DNA of 64,000 bases from Pseudovibrio ascidiaceicola (GCF_900114245.1 NZ_FOSK01000007.1:224258-288257), one strand, 5' to 3'. Counted from the stretch's first letter, positions 27,340 to 36,788 are shown. Program-made: numbers and translations. Notes: a model not told the origin generated them from the letters alone.

Positions 27340-28028
27340 TAAGGTTCCAAGACACGAATTTCATCAGTACCGGCAACATAGGCCCGTACCGCCATATCAA
27401 TAAACAACCCGTGCTCAACGACACCTGGAATAACTTCCAAGCGTTTTGCCAGTGACTTCGGATTGCTGATTGCCTGTAAGTGGCAATCAAGAATGTAGTT
27501 GCCGTTATCGGTTACAAGTGGCTTTTCCCCTGCCATACGCAAGATCATCTCGCCTTGTAGCCCCTCAGCGTCCAAGCTGTTTTGCATCATCTGGCGAGTA
27601 GCCTCAAGTCCGAACGGAACAACCTCCACGGGAAGCGGAAACTTTCCGAGGGTATCAACAATTTTGCTCTCATCAGCAATCACGAGCATGCTTCCGGAAG
27701 CAGCCGCAATGATTTTTTCGCGCAGCAGCGCAGCGCCTCCGCCTTTGATAAGGTTCAACTGCGGATCAATCTCATCCGCTCCATCAATAACCAAATCCAG
27801 CACTGGCGCTTCATCCAGCGTGGTCAACGGCACTCCGAGCTCATCACAAAGAGCTTGAGAGTAAGATGAGGCTGGCACACCGATGATCTCAAAGCCATCC
27901 TTCACCATCTCTGCCAGAAGGCGGATCAGCTCGTTGACTGTTGATCCAGAACCTATCCCCAGCTTCATGCCGGGCTTAACTTCCTTGAGTGCTGCAGCTG
28001 CGGCCTGCGCCTTCAAACTCATTGCCAT
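27339..28028 (-). CDS. rpiA: Ribose-5-phosphate isomerase A
   Basis: Interconverts ribose 5-phosphate and ribulose 5-phosphate in the pentose phosphate pathway. The 229-residue protein has the family blocks GIGSGSTVNELI near residue 24, DGADEIDPQLNLIKGGGAALLREKI near residue 83 (with the catalytic acidic and Lys residues) and the NGNYILDC block. It is first in a minus-strand series (rpiA, DUF2059, gor) and divergent from gph across 238 bases that hold no other gene. Confidence 0.95.
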   Translation of the reverse strand: MAMSLKAQAAAAALKEVKPGMKLGIGSGSTVNELIRLLAEMVKDGFEIIGVPASSYSQALCDELGVPLTTLDEAPVLDLVIDGADEIDPQLNLIKGGGAALLREKIIAAASGSMLVIADESKIVDTLGKFPLPVEVVPFGLEATRQMMQNSLDAEGLQGEMILRMAGEKPLVTDNGNYILDCHLQAISNPKSLAKRLEVIPGVVEHGLFIDMAVRAYVAGTDEIRVLEP

Positions 28029-28266
28029 CTGACTAATTTCTCTTCCCCGGACCCTAAGCTTGTTCGGAAACGTTCACAGACAAGAACAATTCTGCCTAGT
28101 TATTGCGCTTGGGTCTACTCTGACATAACTCCTGCTGATTACCATGAGGTGTGTGTCCCGCCAAGCAGCAATCCACCCAACACACTATAGGTTTTCCTCG
28201 CAAATTGACTTCACGGTGAATTTCGGTAGTGTGGCGCGGATTTTCTCAACAGAAACGAGCTTAAGT

Positions 28267-28950
28267 ATGACAACACCAGTTCTGGTTTTCGACCTAGACG
28301 GTACTCTCCTGGAGACCATGGGAGACCTCACAGCGTCGATGAATCATGTTTTGGTAGAAGCCGGGTTTGAAGCCATTGAGCCTGAACGGGTCAGGAAAAT
28401 GGTCGGCGCTGGCGTGAAAGTGCTGATGAGCCGTGGGCTCGAAGCAAGCAAGATTGAAGTGACAGATGAAGTTCTGGAACCATTGCTTGCCAAGTTTATT
28501 CGCTACTACGAGACACATATTGCAGACAAGACCCATGCTTTTCCGCAGGCACTGGAAACAGTTGCGCGGCTGAGGGATGCTGGCTGGAAAACAGCTATCT
28601 GCACGAACAAACTGGAAAAACTGGCCAAACCGCTGGTTCGGGCCATGGAAATGGAACACCTGTTTGACGCTGTTGTGGGCGGAGACACGTTCTCCAAGAA
28701 CAAGCCGGATGCGATGCCAGTCTTTGGCGCAATCGACATTGCTGGCGGGTCCCGCGCAGGCTCCATTTTCATTGGCGATTCCAAGGCTGACATCAGTGCT
28801 GCACGCAACGCTGGCCTGCCCGTGATCGCCGTAGATTTCGGTTACACAGACATTCCTGTCCGCGAACTAGGGCCAGATGTGGTGATTTCTCACTACAACC
28901 AGCTGGAAGCGGCAGTCAAAGAGTTGAGCGCCGAGAACGCACCGACCTAA
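28267..28950 (+). CDS. gph: HAD-family phosphatase, probable phosphoglycolate phosphatase
   Basis: A 227-residue HAD hydrolase with VFDLDGTLLETMGDL holding the nucleophile Asp and acid Asp, CTNKLEKLAKPLV as motif II/III region, and FIGDSKADISAARNAG as motif IV. Length and a cap domain after motif I fit the Gph subgroup, which removes 2-phosphoglycolate formed during DNA repair or by Rubisco. Exact substrate is by family only. The ATG at 28267 starts MTTPVLVF; the longer frame from 28144 has no supporting signal. A strong terminator follows. Confidence 0.87.
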   Translation: MTTPVLVFDLDGTLLETMGDLTASMNHVLVEAGFEAIEPERVRKMVGAGVKVLMSRGLEASKIEVTDEVLEPLLAKFIRYYETHIADKTHAFPQALETVARLRDAGWKTAICTNKLEKLAKPLVRAMEMEHLFDAVVGGDTFSKNKPDAMPVFGAIDIAGGSRAGSIFIGDSKADISAARNAGLPVIAVDFGYTDIPVRELGPDVVISHYNQLEAAVKELSAENAPT

Positions 28951-28975
28951 CTCTCTGATATAGATACAAGATACT

Positions 28976-29013
28976 CTGCCGCCCCTGTTCGTTCAGTGGG
29001 CGGCAGTTTTATT
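28976..29013 (+). terminator. Terminator of gph
   Basis: A 9-bp stem CTGCCGCCC/GGGCGGCAG with a loop of about 13 bases is followed by TTTTATTT. Confidence 0.85.
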
Positions 29014-29201
29014 TACAGCCGCAAATCCGTCTCAATTCCCCCACGTAAATCCCATCAATAAATCACTGCTTGGTTCGATTTTTCGCTCAATGCAGTCACA
29101 TTCCCCTGCGAAACATCCAGTCAATCGGAAAGCTCTGTTTTCCAAAAAATGAACATCAACACGGGAACACTGCGCCACATCAGGTGCAGGTCAATGGCTG
29201 T

Positions 29202-30476
29202 ATGGTTAAAGCTTCACTCGTTTCGCTGTTTGCGATCATTCTGGCTAGTGCGCTTGCGCAACTGGCGAGCTCAGCTTTGCTGACAAGCTTGCCGCTTCAG
29301 ATCGCTAGCATTGGCGGCTCTGCCTCTCAAGCTGGTCTTGTTGCAGGGGCTTACTCTCTTGGTTTCATGGTTGGGTGTATGCGTGGTGTGCGCATGATCA
29401 ACCGGATCGGACACATCAGGGCCTTTGCTGGTGCGGCTGGTTTGACAGCCCTTCTCGTTTTACTGTTCAAGAACACAGAGAGCATCATTTTCTGGACTGT
29501 ACTCCGGTTTTTCATGGGGGCAGCGTTTGCAGTTTTGTTTGCCACAGCTGATGCATGGCTGAATGAATCTATCAAAGATGAAGTCCGTGGTCGTATTCTA
29601 TCTGTGAACTCCATTGTGATTGGTGCAATGGCTATTCTCTCACAGATTTTCGTTGCCAAATTCACCGAGGTTCCACTGCAAATGCTGGAACTGCTCAGCG
29701 CCGTTCTGCTTGCAGCTGTTGTCTTGCTTTGTATGACCCGCTCTGTGCCACCACGCACATACAAAGCAAAGCGCATTAAATTCAAAGAGATCTGGGCTCA
29801 GTCTCCTGTGGCTGTGCTGGGCGCCTTTGCTTCCGGAGCTATTGTCACTAGTCTTTTGACCATTGTACCCTACTCTCTTTCCAAAGCAGGGGTTGGTGGC
29901 AGCACTACGGCTCTTATGATTGCGATGATCTATATTGGTCGTCTGATGTTCCAATGGCCGTTTGGTTCTCTTGCTGATCGTATGGACCGCAGATGGCTCA
30001 TTCTTGGTTCTTCGGCACTAATCACTGTCATCATGGCGACTTTCCTGATTGCTGATCCATTCACGGGCTGGAACTCTGGTTTCCTGCGCAATTATCACCT
30101 GTTGAGCATGCTGGGTCTGGTTTTGGTTGTTCTTGGAGGTCTCTCCTTCCCGCTGCAGTCTATCTGCGTGGCTCACGCATTCGAACGGAAACCGGAGAGC
30201 AGTGTTGCATTGTCGACCTATCTGCTTTTCATCTGGGCTGCGGGCAGTGTTGCGGGTCCAACGCTCATCAGTATCCTTGCACCAGTGCTTGGTTCCAAGA
30301 CACCTGATCTCATTTTGATTGGTCTGAGCGGTTCGCTTGCATTGTTCACCGCCTATCGGCTTTATGTGGCGAAGCTGTTCTTTGTTCGCCGATCAACACG
30401 CAAACCACTACTCATTGTGAGCAACATGCCTTACGCAAGTTATCACCAAGCCCAACCCTCTGATAAATATGAGTAA
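29202..30476 (+). CDS. Major facilitator superfamily transporter
   Basis: A 424-residue protein with about twelve hydrophobic segments, starting MVKASLVSLFAIILAS. The first-half loop GCMRGVRMINRIGHIRAF is a variant A motif, and the second half carries FGSLADRMDRRWLI. The pattern (DAWLNESIKDEVRGRILS in mid protein) resembles the YcaD-like MFS subgroup. The substrate is unknown. The ATG at 29202 directly precedes helix 1; the longer frame from 29070 adds 44 polar residues that look non-coding. It is followed by the tRNA-Val region. Confidence 0.82.
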   Translation: MVKASLVSLFAIILASALAQLASSALLTSLPLQIASIGGSASQAGLVAGAYSLGFMVGCMRGVRMINRIGHIRAFAGAAGLTALLVLLFKNTESIIFWTVLRFFMGAAFAVLFATADAWLNESIKDEVRGRILSVNSIVIGAMAILSQIFVAKFTEVPLQMLELLSAVLLAAVVLLCMTRSVPPRTYKAKRIKFKEIWAQSPVAVLGAFASGAIVTSLLTIVPYSLSKAGVGGSTTALMIAMIYIGRLMFQWPFGSLADRMDRRWLILGSSALITVIMATFLIADPFTGWNSGFLRNYHLLSMLGLVLVVLGGLSFPLQSICVAHAFERKPESSVALSTYLLFIWAAGSVAGPTLISILAPVLGSKTPDLILIGLSGSLALFTAYRLYVAKLFFVRRSTRKPLLIVSNMPYASYHQAQPSDKYE

Positions 30477-30553
30477 TGTCGTGTTAAAAGTGCCTTCAGG
30501 AACGTCTTAAGCGATATATTTCGAATTCTTTTGGGAAAAGTTTCTTCAGGGGC

Positions 30554-30582
30554 TTGCGAGAACCCGTCAAAGGCCCTAAACA
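30554..30582 (+). promoter_or_regulatory. Probable promoter of tRNA-Val
   Basis: TTGCGA (30554) and TAAACA (30577) are spaced 17 bases apart, 34 bases before the tRNA start. Confidence 0.4.
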
Positions 30583-30615
30583 CCTCCTCACGCCACACGG
30601 CGTACCACCCTGCGG

Positions 30616-30691
<76 letters not shown>

Positions 30692-30713
30692 TTCCTTCTT
30701 ATGAAGGCTTCAA

Positions 30714-30744
30714 GTCTCCCGATCATTCGCGGAGGCTTTTTTAT
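30714..30744 (+). terminator. Terminator downstream of tRNA-Val
   Basis: GTCTCC/GGAGGC (one G-U) with an 11-base loop is followed by six T. Confidence 0.6.
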
Positions 30745-30945
30745 TTTCTTCCATTGCTTTCCTTGTACATACACAACGCCTCCCCATATTGCTCGAGAGG
30801 GTTTTGAACCGCGTCATAGCTCGGCGTTTTCGTGGCATACATCACAACTCTTTGTTTTGAAGCATAAATTCTTTGAAAGTCTGAAACAGTTTTTCTAAGA
30901 TGGGCTTATGAAACTTGGGCAGCTTTAAAGATCAGGATCACGTCT

Positions 30946-31128
30946 ATGAACCGGATATTTTTATTTATCGGCAAGACTTTTGCAGCGTCTGTGATGCTGT
31001 TCTTTTTCGTGGTTGTTTTCCAAACCGTGATGTATGGCGGTCCGGCGCGGGATGTTGCGGCCTTTATCTCAGGCGCTGGCGGCGTTTCTTACACTTCTTT
31101 TGTCGCGATCCGGAATCGGAACGCCTGA
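30946..31128 (+). CDS. 60-residue small membrane protein of unknown family
   Basis: The product starts MNRIFLFIGKTFAASVMLFFFVVV in-frame from 30946, and its first two thirds are hydrophobic (one long or two short membrane helices). The tail is polar and ends in IRNRNA. AGGA lies upstream of the ATG, and a hairpin that can act both ways follows. I recognise no family. It lies between the tRNA and the convergent trpB. It could be chance, but hydrophobicity and signals favour a real gene. Confidence 0.5.
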   Translation: MNRIFLFIGKTFAASVMLFFFVVVFQTVMYGGPARDVAAFISGAGGVSYTSFVAIRNRNA

Positions 31129-31148
31129 TCACCTCATTCGATCCGCGT

Positions 31149-31175
31149 TAAAAAAGGGAGCCGAAGCCCCCTTTT
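31149..31175 (-). terminator. Terminator of trpB
   Basis: On the minus strand GGGGGC/GCTCCC (one G-U) closed by a TTCG tetraloop is followed by six T. It also lies at the 3' side of the small plus-strand gene. Confidence 0.82.
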
Positions 31176-31184
31176 CTGTCGTTC

Positions 31185-32402
31185 TTATATTTTCAGATCT
31201 TCGCCCGTACCGAAGTTATCGGCGACATAATCCAGATCCTTATCACCACGCCCTGACAAGTTGACGAGGATTGTCTCTCCCGGACATTCCTTGGCCAGCT
31301 TCATCGCATATGCGACTGCGTGAGAGCTTTCCAGTGCAGGAATGATCCCCTCATAACGAGAGAGTGCCCAGAAGGCTTGCAAAGTCTCATCGTCGGTCGC
31401 TGAGCTGTAATGCACCTTGCCGATATCATGCAGGTAGGAGTGCTCAGGTCCAACGCCTGGGTAATCCAAGCCGGAGGCGATTGAGTGCACTGGCGCAGGG
31501 TTGCCTGCCTCGTCTTCCAAGACACGGCACTTGAAGCCATGGAGCATGCCTGGCTTGCCGAATGTCATGGTTGCGGCGTGCTGTCCAAGCTCAGGCCCTT
31601 TGCCCATTGGCTCAACACCGTGCAGTTTGACTGACTTATCCTGTATGAAGCCAGAGAAGAGGCCCATTGCGTTTGAGCCACCACCAACACATGCCACAGC
31701 ATGGTCTGGCAAATTGCCCGTCATCTCAGTGAACTGCTCACGGGCCTCAATACCCACAATCTGCTGGAAGTCGCGTACCATACGCGGGAATGGATGCGGT
31801 CCGACCACAGAGCCGATTGCGAACAGAGCTTCATCAGCCTGCTCCAGATAAGATGTGAACGCGGAGTCCACGGCCTCTTTCAGCGTGCGACCACCGAAGC
31901 CTACTGGCACAAGCTTTGCGCCCAACAACTGCATGCGGACGACATTGGGATGCTCTTTCTCGATATCCACTTCACCCATGTGAATTTCACACTCGAGCTC
32001 AAAGTAAGCTGCAGCTGTTGCTAAGGCCACGCCGTGCTGACCTGCCCCGGTTTCTGCAATCAGCTTCTTCTTGCCCATGTGCTTTGCCAGCAGAGCCTCT
32101 GCCATGCAGTGGTTGAGCTTGTGGGCGCCGGAGTGGTTCAGGTCTTCTCGCTTTAAGTAAATGTTCGCGCCCGATCCAATCCGGTTGGACAGGTTGCGTG
32201 CATGCGAGATGGGAGTTGGGCGGCCCTGAAAATGCTTGCGGATGTAGCGCAGCTCGTTGATGTAAGAGGCGTCGCCAGAGATCTTTTCGTAGGCTTTGGC
32301 GATCTCTTCAAACTGAGGCACCAGCTCAGGCGGCAGGAATGCACCACCGTACTCGCCGAAATAACCTTCTTTGTTCGGGAACTCTTTTAAATAATTGTCC
32401 AT
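31185..32402 (-). CDS. trpB: Tryptophan synthase beta-type protein, stand-alone
   Basis: A 405-residue PLP enzyme: the Lys that binds PLP is in [23 protein letters not shown] follows, and the phosphate loop is [10 protein letters not shown]. It would join indole and serine to make tryptophan. It is unusual for Hyphomicrobiales: the main TrpB there reads NHTGSHKINNC and lies beside trpA and trpF, whereas this one reads [15 protein letters not shown] and has no trp gene nearby. I infer a second, divergent TrpB, perhaps for indole salvage. GGGAG lies before the ATG, and a 12-bp CTATATGTATAG dyad lies further upstream. Confidence 0.85.
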   Translation of the reverse strand: MDNYLKEFPNKEGYFGEYGGAFLPPELVPQFEEIAKAYEKISGDASYINELRYIRKHFQGRPTPISHARNLSNRIGSGANIYLKREDLNHSGAHKLNHCMAEALLAKHMGKKKLIAETGAGQHGVALATAAAYFELECEIHMGEVDIEKEHPNVVRMQLLGAKLVPVGFGGRTLKEAVDSAFTSYLEQADEALFAIGSVVGPHPFPRMVRDFQQIVGIEAREQFTEMTGNLPDHAVACVGGGSNAMGLFSGFIQDKSVKLHGVEPMGKGPELGQHAATMTFGKPGMLHGFKCRVLEDEAGNPAPVHSIASGLDYPGVGPEHSYLHDIGKVHYSSATDDETLQAFWALSRYEGIIPALESSHAVAYAMKLAKECPGETILVNLSGRGDKDLDYVADNFGTGEDLKI

Positions 32403-32516
32403 CAGTTCACGCTCTCCCAGCCCATTATCTATATGTATAGGACTGATGCTACTTTAAGCCGTGCAGAGCAATCCATCTGGTAATTGGAACTAGTCACTGA
32501 TTTCTTGGCAGATAAA

Positions 32517-33031
32517 CAAGCACTTAAAGCACCACATGGCATCCCATGCAGTGTTGGATCAGAGCTCCCGAAGATCGGGATGAGCAAGGCGGCAGGCAAC
32601 ACCTGCGCTACTTATTGAAATAGTTTCTTCGGCATTGGCTACACGCCTTGCCCGGGCTTTCTTTGGATGAACAACGTCGCCTCTTTTGCCTATAAGGCAC
32701 GATAGTCAGTTTCCTGAAAAGACAATGGCTTACCCAGTCAGGTTTCCCTAACCAAACAGTTCCTCCGTCTTTGATAGACACTTTCGCAAAAGCAGGTTTT
32801 ACTGCCGGTGCTCTTGTATCTGTCACCGCGTGATACCCTATAGTCCTGGGCCCTTCCCCTCAAACCATGCGGTCACGTTTGAAGTTCGGTTCACCGGACC
32901 ACTGAAAGGTGCGTTACGTCTTCCAGAAGCCCCGCCCAACCTACGACAAACTGACGGTCGCTCCGCCAGCAGCCCGTTACGTAGACATGCGCTTAGTATG
33001 GGCACAGTTTGAGGCTGAGGGGATAAGTTTT
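32517..33031 (-). ncRNA. Candidate large structured RNA / dispersed element, copy B
   Basis: Read on the minus strand, this is colinear with copy A (15142-15612) and begins just past the terminator of the peptide-binding-protein gene. Pairings: closing stem 33007-33014 with 32858-32865, hairpins with GAAA loops near 32737-32754 and 32709-32720, stem 32644-32650 with 32585-32591 abutting hairpin 32592-32606, hairpin 32566-32580, and 24-nt hairpin 32530-32553. Arms differ from copy A but stay complementary. A 72-codon minus-strand ORF inside (32608-32826) has no counterpart of that length in copy A. Function unknown. Confidence 0.5.
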
Positions 33032-33052
33032 TACGCAGCCGCATACAGAAAC

Positions 33053-33081
33053 AAAAAAAGCCCCAGCACTTGGCCGGGGCT
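33053..33081 (-). terminator. Terminator of the second peptide-binding protein gene
   Basis: On the minus strand AGCCCC/GGGGCT arms are followed by seven T, 27 bases after the stop. Confidence 0.85.
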
Positions 33082-33107
33082 TTTCGTATTTCAGTGAAAA
33101 CTCTGAA

Positions 33108-34691
33108 TTACTTCAGGTCAACGCCGTAGAAGATGTGACCACCGAATGGATCGATCTTGTAGTTTTCAACCTTCACAGAAACCGGCTCAGAAACAACAGA
33201 GTGAGCGATGGTTGCCCATGGAGCTTCACGCTTGAAGACCACCTGTGCCTGCTCATAGAGCTTGGTACGCTCAGCAACGTCTGCAGTTACTTTCGCTTTC
33301 TGGATCAGGTCTTCAAACTCAGCGTTACACCACTGAGCGCGGTTGGAACCACCAACACCGTCACAGCCGAGAAGAACTGCGAGGAAGTTATCCGGGTCAC
33401 CATTGTCACCAGTCCAGCCGAGAAGAACAGCACCGTCACGGTCCAGCTCTTTAGAGCGCTTCAGGTATTCACCCCACTCGTAGGAAACGATTTCAACGTC
33501 AACACCAACCTTCGCGAAGTCGCCCTGAATAACTTCAGCCATACGACGTGCATTCGGGTTGTATGGACGCTGAACAGGCATCGCCCAGATCTTCATCTTA
33601 AGATCTTTAACGCCTTCCGCTTCCAGTGCAGCTTTTGCAGCAACCGGATCGTACTTGTCATCCTGCAGGTCAGCATTGTAAGACCAGATGGTTGGCGGGA
33701 TTGGGTTGGAAGCAACTTTACCAGCACCCTGGAACACTGCACCCAAAATAGCCTGCTTGTTGACAGCCATGTTCAGCGCTTTACGCACCTTTGGATTGTC
33801 GTAAGGAGCCTGCTGGGTGTTGTATGCCAGGTACCCAACGTTCAGGCCTTCCTGCTGCATAAGGTTGATCGATGGATCGTCCTTCATTGCTGCAATGTCA
33901 GCTGGGTTTGGATAAGGCATTACGTGACATTCGCCAGCTTTCAGCTTCTGATAGCGAACGGACGCATCAGGAGTGATCGCGAAAACCAGATTGTCGATTG
34001 GTGCTTTGCCAGCCCAGTAATCCGGGTTTGCTTTATAGCGGATCAACGCATCTTTCTGATAGCCAACCAGCTGGAATGGGCCGGTGCCAACAGGGTTCTG
34101 ATCGAATGCATCCTGGTTGTCCATCATCTTTTCTGCATATTCAGCAGAGTGAATGGAAGCAAAATCCATCGCAAGGTTTGCGATCATTGGAGCTTCTGGA
34201 CGGGTCAGAACGAACTTTACAGTGTAGTCGTCTACCTTCACGATCTCTTTGATGAGATCAGGCATGGACATGGCGTTGAAGTATTCGTAGTTACCGCCGG
34301 AAACGCTGAAATATGGGTTTTCTTTGTTGCCCTGACGGTCGAAGGAGAAGATCACGTCGTCCGCGTTGAAATCACGCGTTGGAGTGAAGTCTTTAGTGGT
34401 GTGGAATTTTACGCCCTTACGCAGCTTGAAGGTGTATTCCTTACCATCTTCAGATACGTCCCAGCTTTCAGCCAGCGCTGGAGCAATGTTTGTTGTACCG
34501 CGCTCAAACTCAACCAATTTGTTGAAGATCTGGCGGGAAGACGCATCAAATGTTGTACCTGCTGTGTAGAGCGCTGGTGTGAAGCCCTCAGGAGAACCTT
34601 CCGAGCAGTATACCAGTGTTTTGGCCATGCTTGGTGCAGCAAATGCCATTGTTGCAGCCAACACACTGCCCATAAGAATTGATTTTTTCAT
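33108..34691 (-). CDS. Periplasmic peptide-binding protein, paralogue 2 (DppA-like)
   Basis: Solute-binding protein of family 5, 527 residues, with a signal peptide (MKKSILMGSVLAATMAFAAP...) cleaved near SMAK. The mature start TLVYCSEGSPEGFTPALYTAGT is typical of DppA. It should deliver dipeptides, or related ligands such as heme or delta-aminolevulinate in some bacteria, to DppBCDF. It lies downstream of dppF with its own leader and terminator, and is about three-quarters identical by eye to the paralogue at 38830. The ATG at 34691 begins the signal peptide; the TTG at 34706 is less likely. Confidence 0.9.
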   Translation of the reverse strand: MKKSILMGSVLAATMAFAAPSMAKTLVYCSEGSPEGFTPALYTAGTTFDASSRQIFNKLVEFERGTTNIAPALAESWDVSEDGKEYTFKLRKGVKFHTTKDFTPTRDFNADDVIFSFDRQGNKENPYFSVSGGNYEYFNAMSMPDLIKEIVKVDDYTVKFVLTRPEAPMIANLAMDFASIHSAEYAEKMMDNQDAFDQNPVGTGPFQLVGYQKDALIRYKANPDYWAGKAPIDNLVFAITPDASVRYQKLKAGECHVMPYPNPADIAAMKDDPSINLMQQEGLNVGYLAYNTQQAPYDNPKVRKALNMAVNKQAILGAVFQGAGKVASNPIPPTIWSYNADLQDDKYDPVAAKAALEAEGVKDLKMKIWAMPVQRPYNPNARRMAEVIQGDFAKVGVDVEIVSYEWGEYLKRSKELDRDGAVLLGWTGDNGDPDNFLAVLLGCDGVGGSNRAQWCNAEFEDLIQKAKVTADVAERTKLYEQAQVVFKREAPWATIAHSVVSEPVSVKVENYKIDPFGGHIFYGVDLK

Positions 34692-35062
34692 TTCTCGTGT
34701 CCCCAATCACCTAAAGTGAATGCAAAAGCCAAGGCCTTTGATCATTTATCGAAGCTGCTTGATGCAGTTCTTCTCATAGGATTTTGCAGCGCTACACCGC
34801 AGGCTCACCTCAAGCCCACGAACTCCTTCTCGGTGAAGAAGCCATATTCAGAATGATTTCAGGAAGAAATAGCGCGGATTGAGCACAACATGAGCCTCCC
34901 CTCCGCTGCCTTGTGTCCTCCCCAGCACACCCCTTATGCAACAGCTGCAAACGGGAGTACCTTATACGTAATTCTCGGTAAAATCTCCTCTTAATTGCGC
35001 ATTTTTCAAAGAAATTGTTTCAACATTGCACTGAATTGGGAAAATCGTTAATGAAATGACAA
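34692..35062 (-). other. Leader region of the second dppA-like gene
   Basis: About 370 bases without a supported gene. The length suggests that this binding-protein gene has its own promoter rather than depending on read-through from dppF. No convincing promoter or dyad could be singled out. Confidence 0.4.
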
Positions 35063-35095
35063 AGGGCGGCTCCCCAGTGGGAACCGCCCTTTCAT
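35063..35095. terminator. Terminator after dppF
   Basis: An 11-bp stem (GGGCGGTTCCC/GGGAGCCGCCC on the minus strand, one U-G) with a 4-base loop. The T runs are short, so termination may be partial. Confidence 0.7.
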
Positions 35096-35116
35096 TTTTC
35101 AAATTACTAAATCAGC

Positions 35117-35944
35117 TTAGTTAGAAGCTGCAAGCCGCGCTTTGATGTGGGCAATGTCTGCCTGAGGCGTCGCGTTGAACAGTGTCTGGGTATACTCATG
35201 CTGAGGATTTCCAAACACTTCGTCGCGTGTACCGTATTCCACCACTTCACCGAAATACATCACCATGACCTTGTCTGCGATATAGCGCACCACAGACAAA
35301 TCGTGAGAGATGAACAGGTAAGTCAGGTTAAATTCGTCCTGCAAGTCGGCCAGCAAGTTCAGGATCTGAGCCTGAACGGACAAGTCCAACGCTGAAACAG
35401 GCTCATCAAGAATGAGGAGCGACGGGTTGAGAACCAGAGCACGGCCAATCGCAATACGCTGACGCTGACCACCAGAGAACATGTGCGGATAGCGGTTGAA
35501 ATGCTCAGGACCAAGACCAACCTTGACCAGCATTTCCATCGCCTTGTCACGACGCTCAGCTGGAGACATGGTGGTGTTGATCATCAAAGGCTCAGTAAGA
35601 ACATCACCAACACGCTGGCGTGGGTTCAAAGATCCATACGGGTTCTGGAACACGATCTGCACCTTGGAGCGCATGTCCTTGGACAGCTTTTCCTTTGAGA
35701 TGTCGATCGGGTTGCCCTCAATGAGGAGCTCGCCTGAGGTTGCCGGATCAATCAGGGTCAGGATACGTGCAAGTGTGGACTTGCCGCAGCCGGATTCTCC
35801 CACCACAGCAAGCGTTTTGCCGCGCTCCAGAGAAAAGCTGATGCCCTTCAGAGCACGGTTGACATGCTCTTTTCCGAAGATGCCTTCTTTGGTGCGATAT
35901 TCACGAACCAGATTGCGCGCTTCGAGGATGATATCGTCAGCCAT
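35117..35944 (-). CDS. dppF: Dipeptide ABC transporter ATPase DppF
   Basis: One of the two ATPases that power the peptide importer on the cytoplasmic face. The 275-residue protein has Walker A GESGCGKST, signature FSGGQRQR, Walker B LLILDEPVSALD, and a C-terminal oligopeptide-transporter extension (HEYTQTLFNATPQ). Its ATG shares one base with the dppD stop codon (TAATG), so translation is coupled. Last gene of dppBCDF. Confidence 0.94.
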   Translation of the reverse strand: MADDIILEARNLVREYRTKEGIFGKEHVNRALKGISFSLERGKTLAVVGESGCGKSTLARILTLIDPATSGELLIEGNPIDISKEKLSKDMRSKVQIVFQNPYGSLNPRQRVGDVLTEPLMINTTMSPAERRDKAMEMLVKVGLGPEHFNRYPHMFSGGQRQRIAIGRALVLNPSLLILDEPVSALDLSVQAQILNLLADLQDEFNLTYLFISHDLSVVRYIADKVMVMYFGEVVEYGTRDEVFGNPQHEYTQTLFNATPQADIAHIKARLAASN

Positions 35945-36786
35945 TATGCAGCTCCTTCATCGCCGAGGTGAAAATCGGAGACCGTTGGCAAACGATCACC
36001 CGTTGCGTTTTCAGGAAGCGCGGAGAGCAGAGCCTTTGTGTACGGGTTCTTTGGGCTTTCAAAGAGTGAGAGAACATCTGCCTCTTCCATCTTCTTGCCT
36101 TTGTACTGAACCACCACACGGTCAGCCGTTTCAGCAACCACTGCCATATCATGAGTGATCATGATCAGGCCCATACCGCTTTCATGCTGCAGATCAAGAA
36201 GCAGATCGAGGATCTGCTTTTGAATGGTCACGTCGAGCGCAGTTGTTGGCTCATCGGCAATCAGCAGCTTTGGCTTACACGCAATCGCCATGGCAATCAT
36301 GACACGCTGGCACTGACCACCAGACATCTGGTGCGGGTATTTTTTCAGCGCCTTCGCAGATTCAGGCATCCCAACGGAGTCGAGCAGCTCGATCGCACGC
36401 GTTTTACGTTCGCCGCGGCTCATTTTGGTGTGCTCTTTGAGGGTCTCATCAATCTGAGCGCCAACAGTGAAGCATGGGTTCAAGCTTGCAATTGGCTCCT
36501 GGAAGATCATGGAAATATCTTTACCAATGATCTCGCGGCGCTTTTTTGCAGACATGGTCAGAAGGTCATAGCCTTCGAACTCCAGCTTGTCCGCCCACAG
36601 ATGACCGTTGTTGGCCAGCAGGCCCATAACAGCCAACATGGCGACAGACTTACCAGAGCCACTTTCGCCCACGACAGCGAGAACTTCACCTGGATCAACG
36701 GAATAGCTCACACCATCCAAAGCCCGGAAACGTCCATCAACCGTGTCGAATTCAACCGTGAGGTTTTCAATTTCAAGAAGGGCCAT
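35944..36786 (-). CDS. dppD: Dipeptide ABC transporter ATPase DppD
   Basis: Partner ATPase of DppF, 280 residues, with Walker A GESGSGKSV, signature MSGGQCQR and Walker B LLIADEPTTALD, and the C-terminal NPYTKALLSALPE block of peptide-type ATPases. It starts two bases after dppC stops and overlaps dppF by one base. Some DppD-type ATPases carry an iron-sulfur cluster at the C-terminus, but no cysteine cluster is visible here. Confidence 0.94.
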   Translation of the reverse strand: MALLEIENLTVEFDTVDGRFRALDGVSYSVDPGEVLAVVGESGSGKSVAMLAVMGLLANNGHLWADKLEFEGYDLLTMSAKKRREIIGKDISMIFQEPIASLNPCFTVGAQIDETLKEHTKMSRGERKTRAIELLDSVGMPESAKALKKYPHQMSGGQCQRVMIAMAIACKPKLLIADEPTTALDVTIQKQILDLLLDLQHESGMGLIMITHDMAVVAETADRVVVQYKGKKMEEADVLSLFESPKNPYTKALLSALPENATGDRLPTVSDFHLGDEGAA

Positions 36787-36788
36787 CG

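Noticed and set aside
32608..32826. 72-codon minus-strand ORF inside copy B
   Set aside because: Only its last 20 or so codons align with copy A. The similarity follows RNA helices rather than codon positions.
32850..33032. A plus-strand 6S-like RNA with promoter TTGTAT-N18-CTATAG, a closing stem and a T run
   Set aside because: The same helices and the GNRA loops are conserved with copy A in the minus-strand direction, so the minus-strand element explains the region better. No 6S consensus text could be confirmed.
33135..34682. A 515-codon plus-strand ORF opposite the second peptide-binding protein
   Set aside because: A Cys/His/Val-rich shadow of the real gene caused by its codon usage. 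The same shadow appears opposite the paralogue at 38623-39870.
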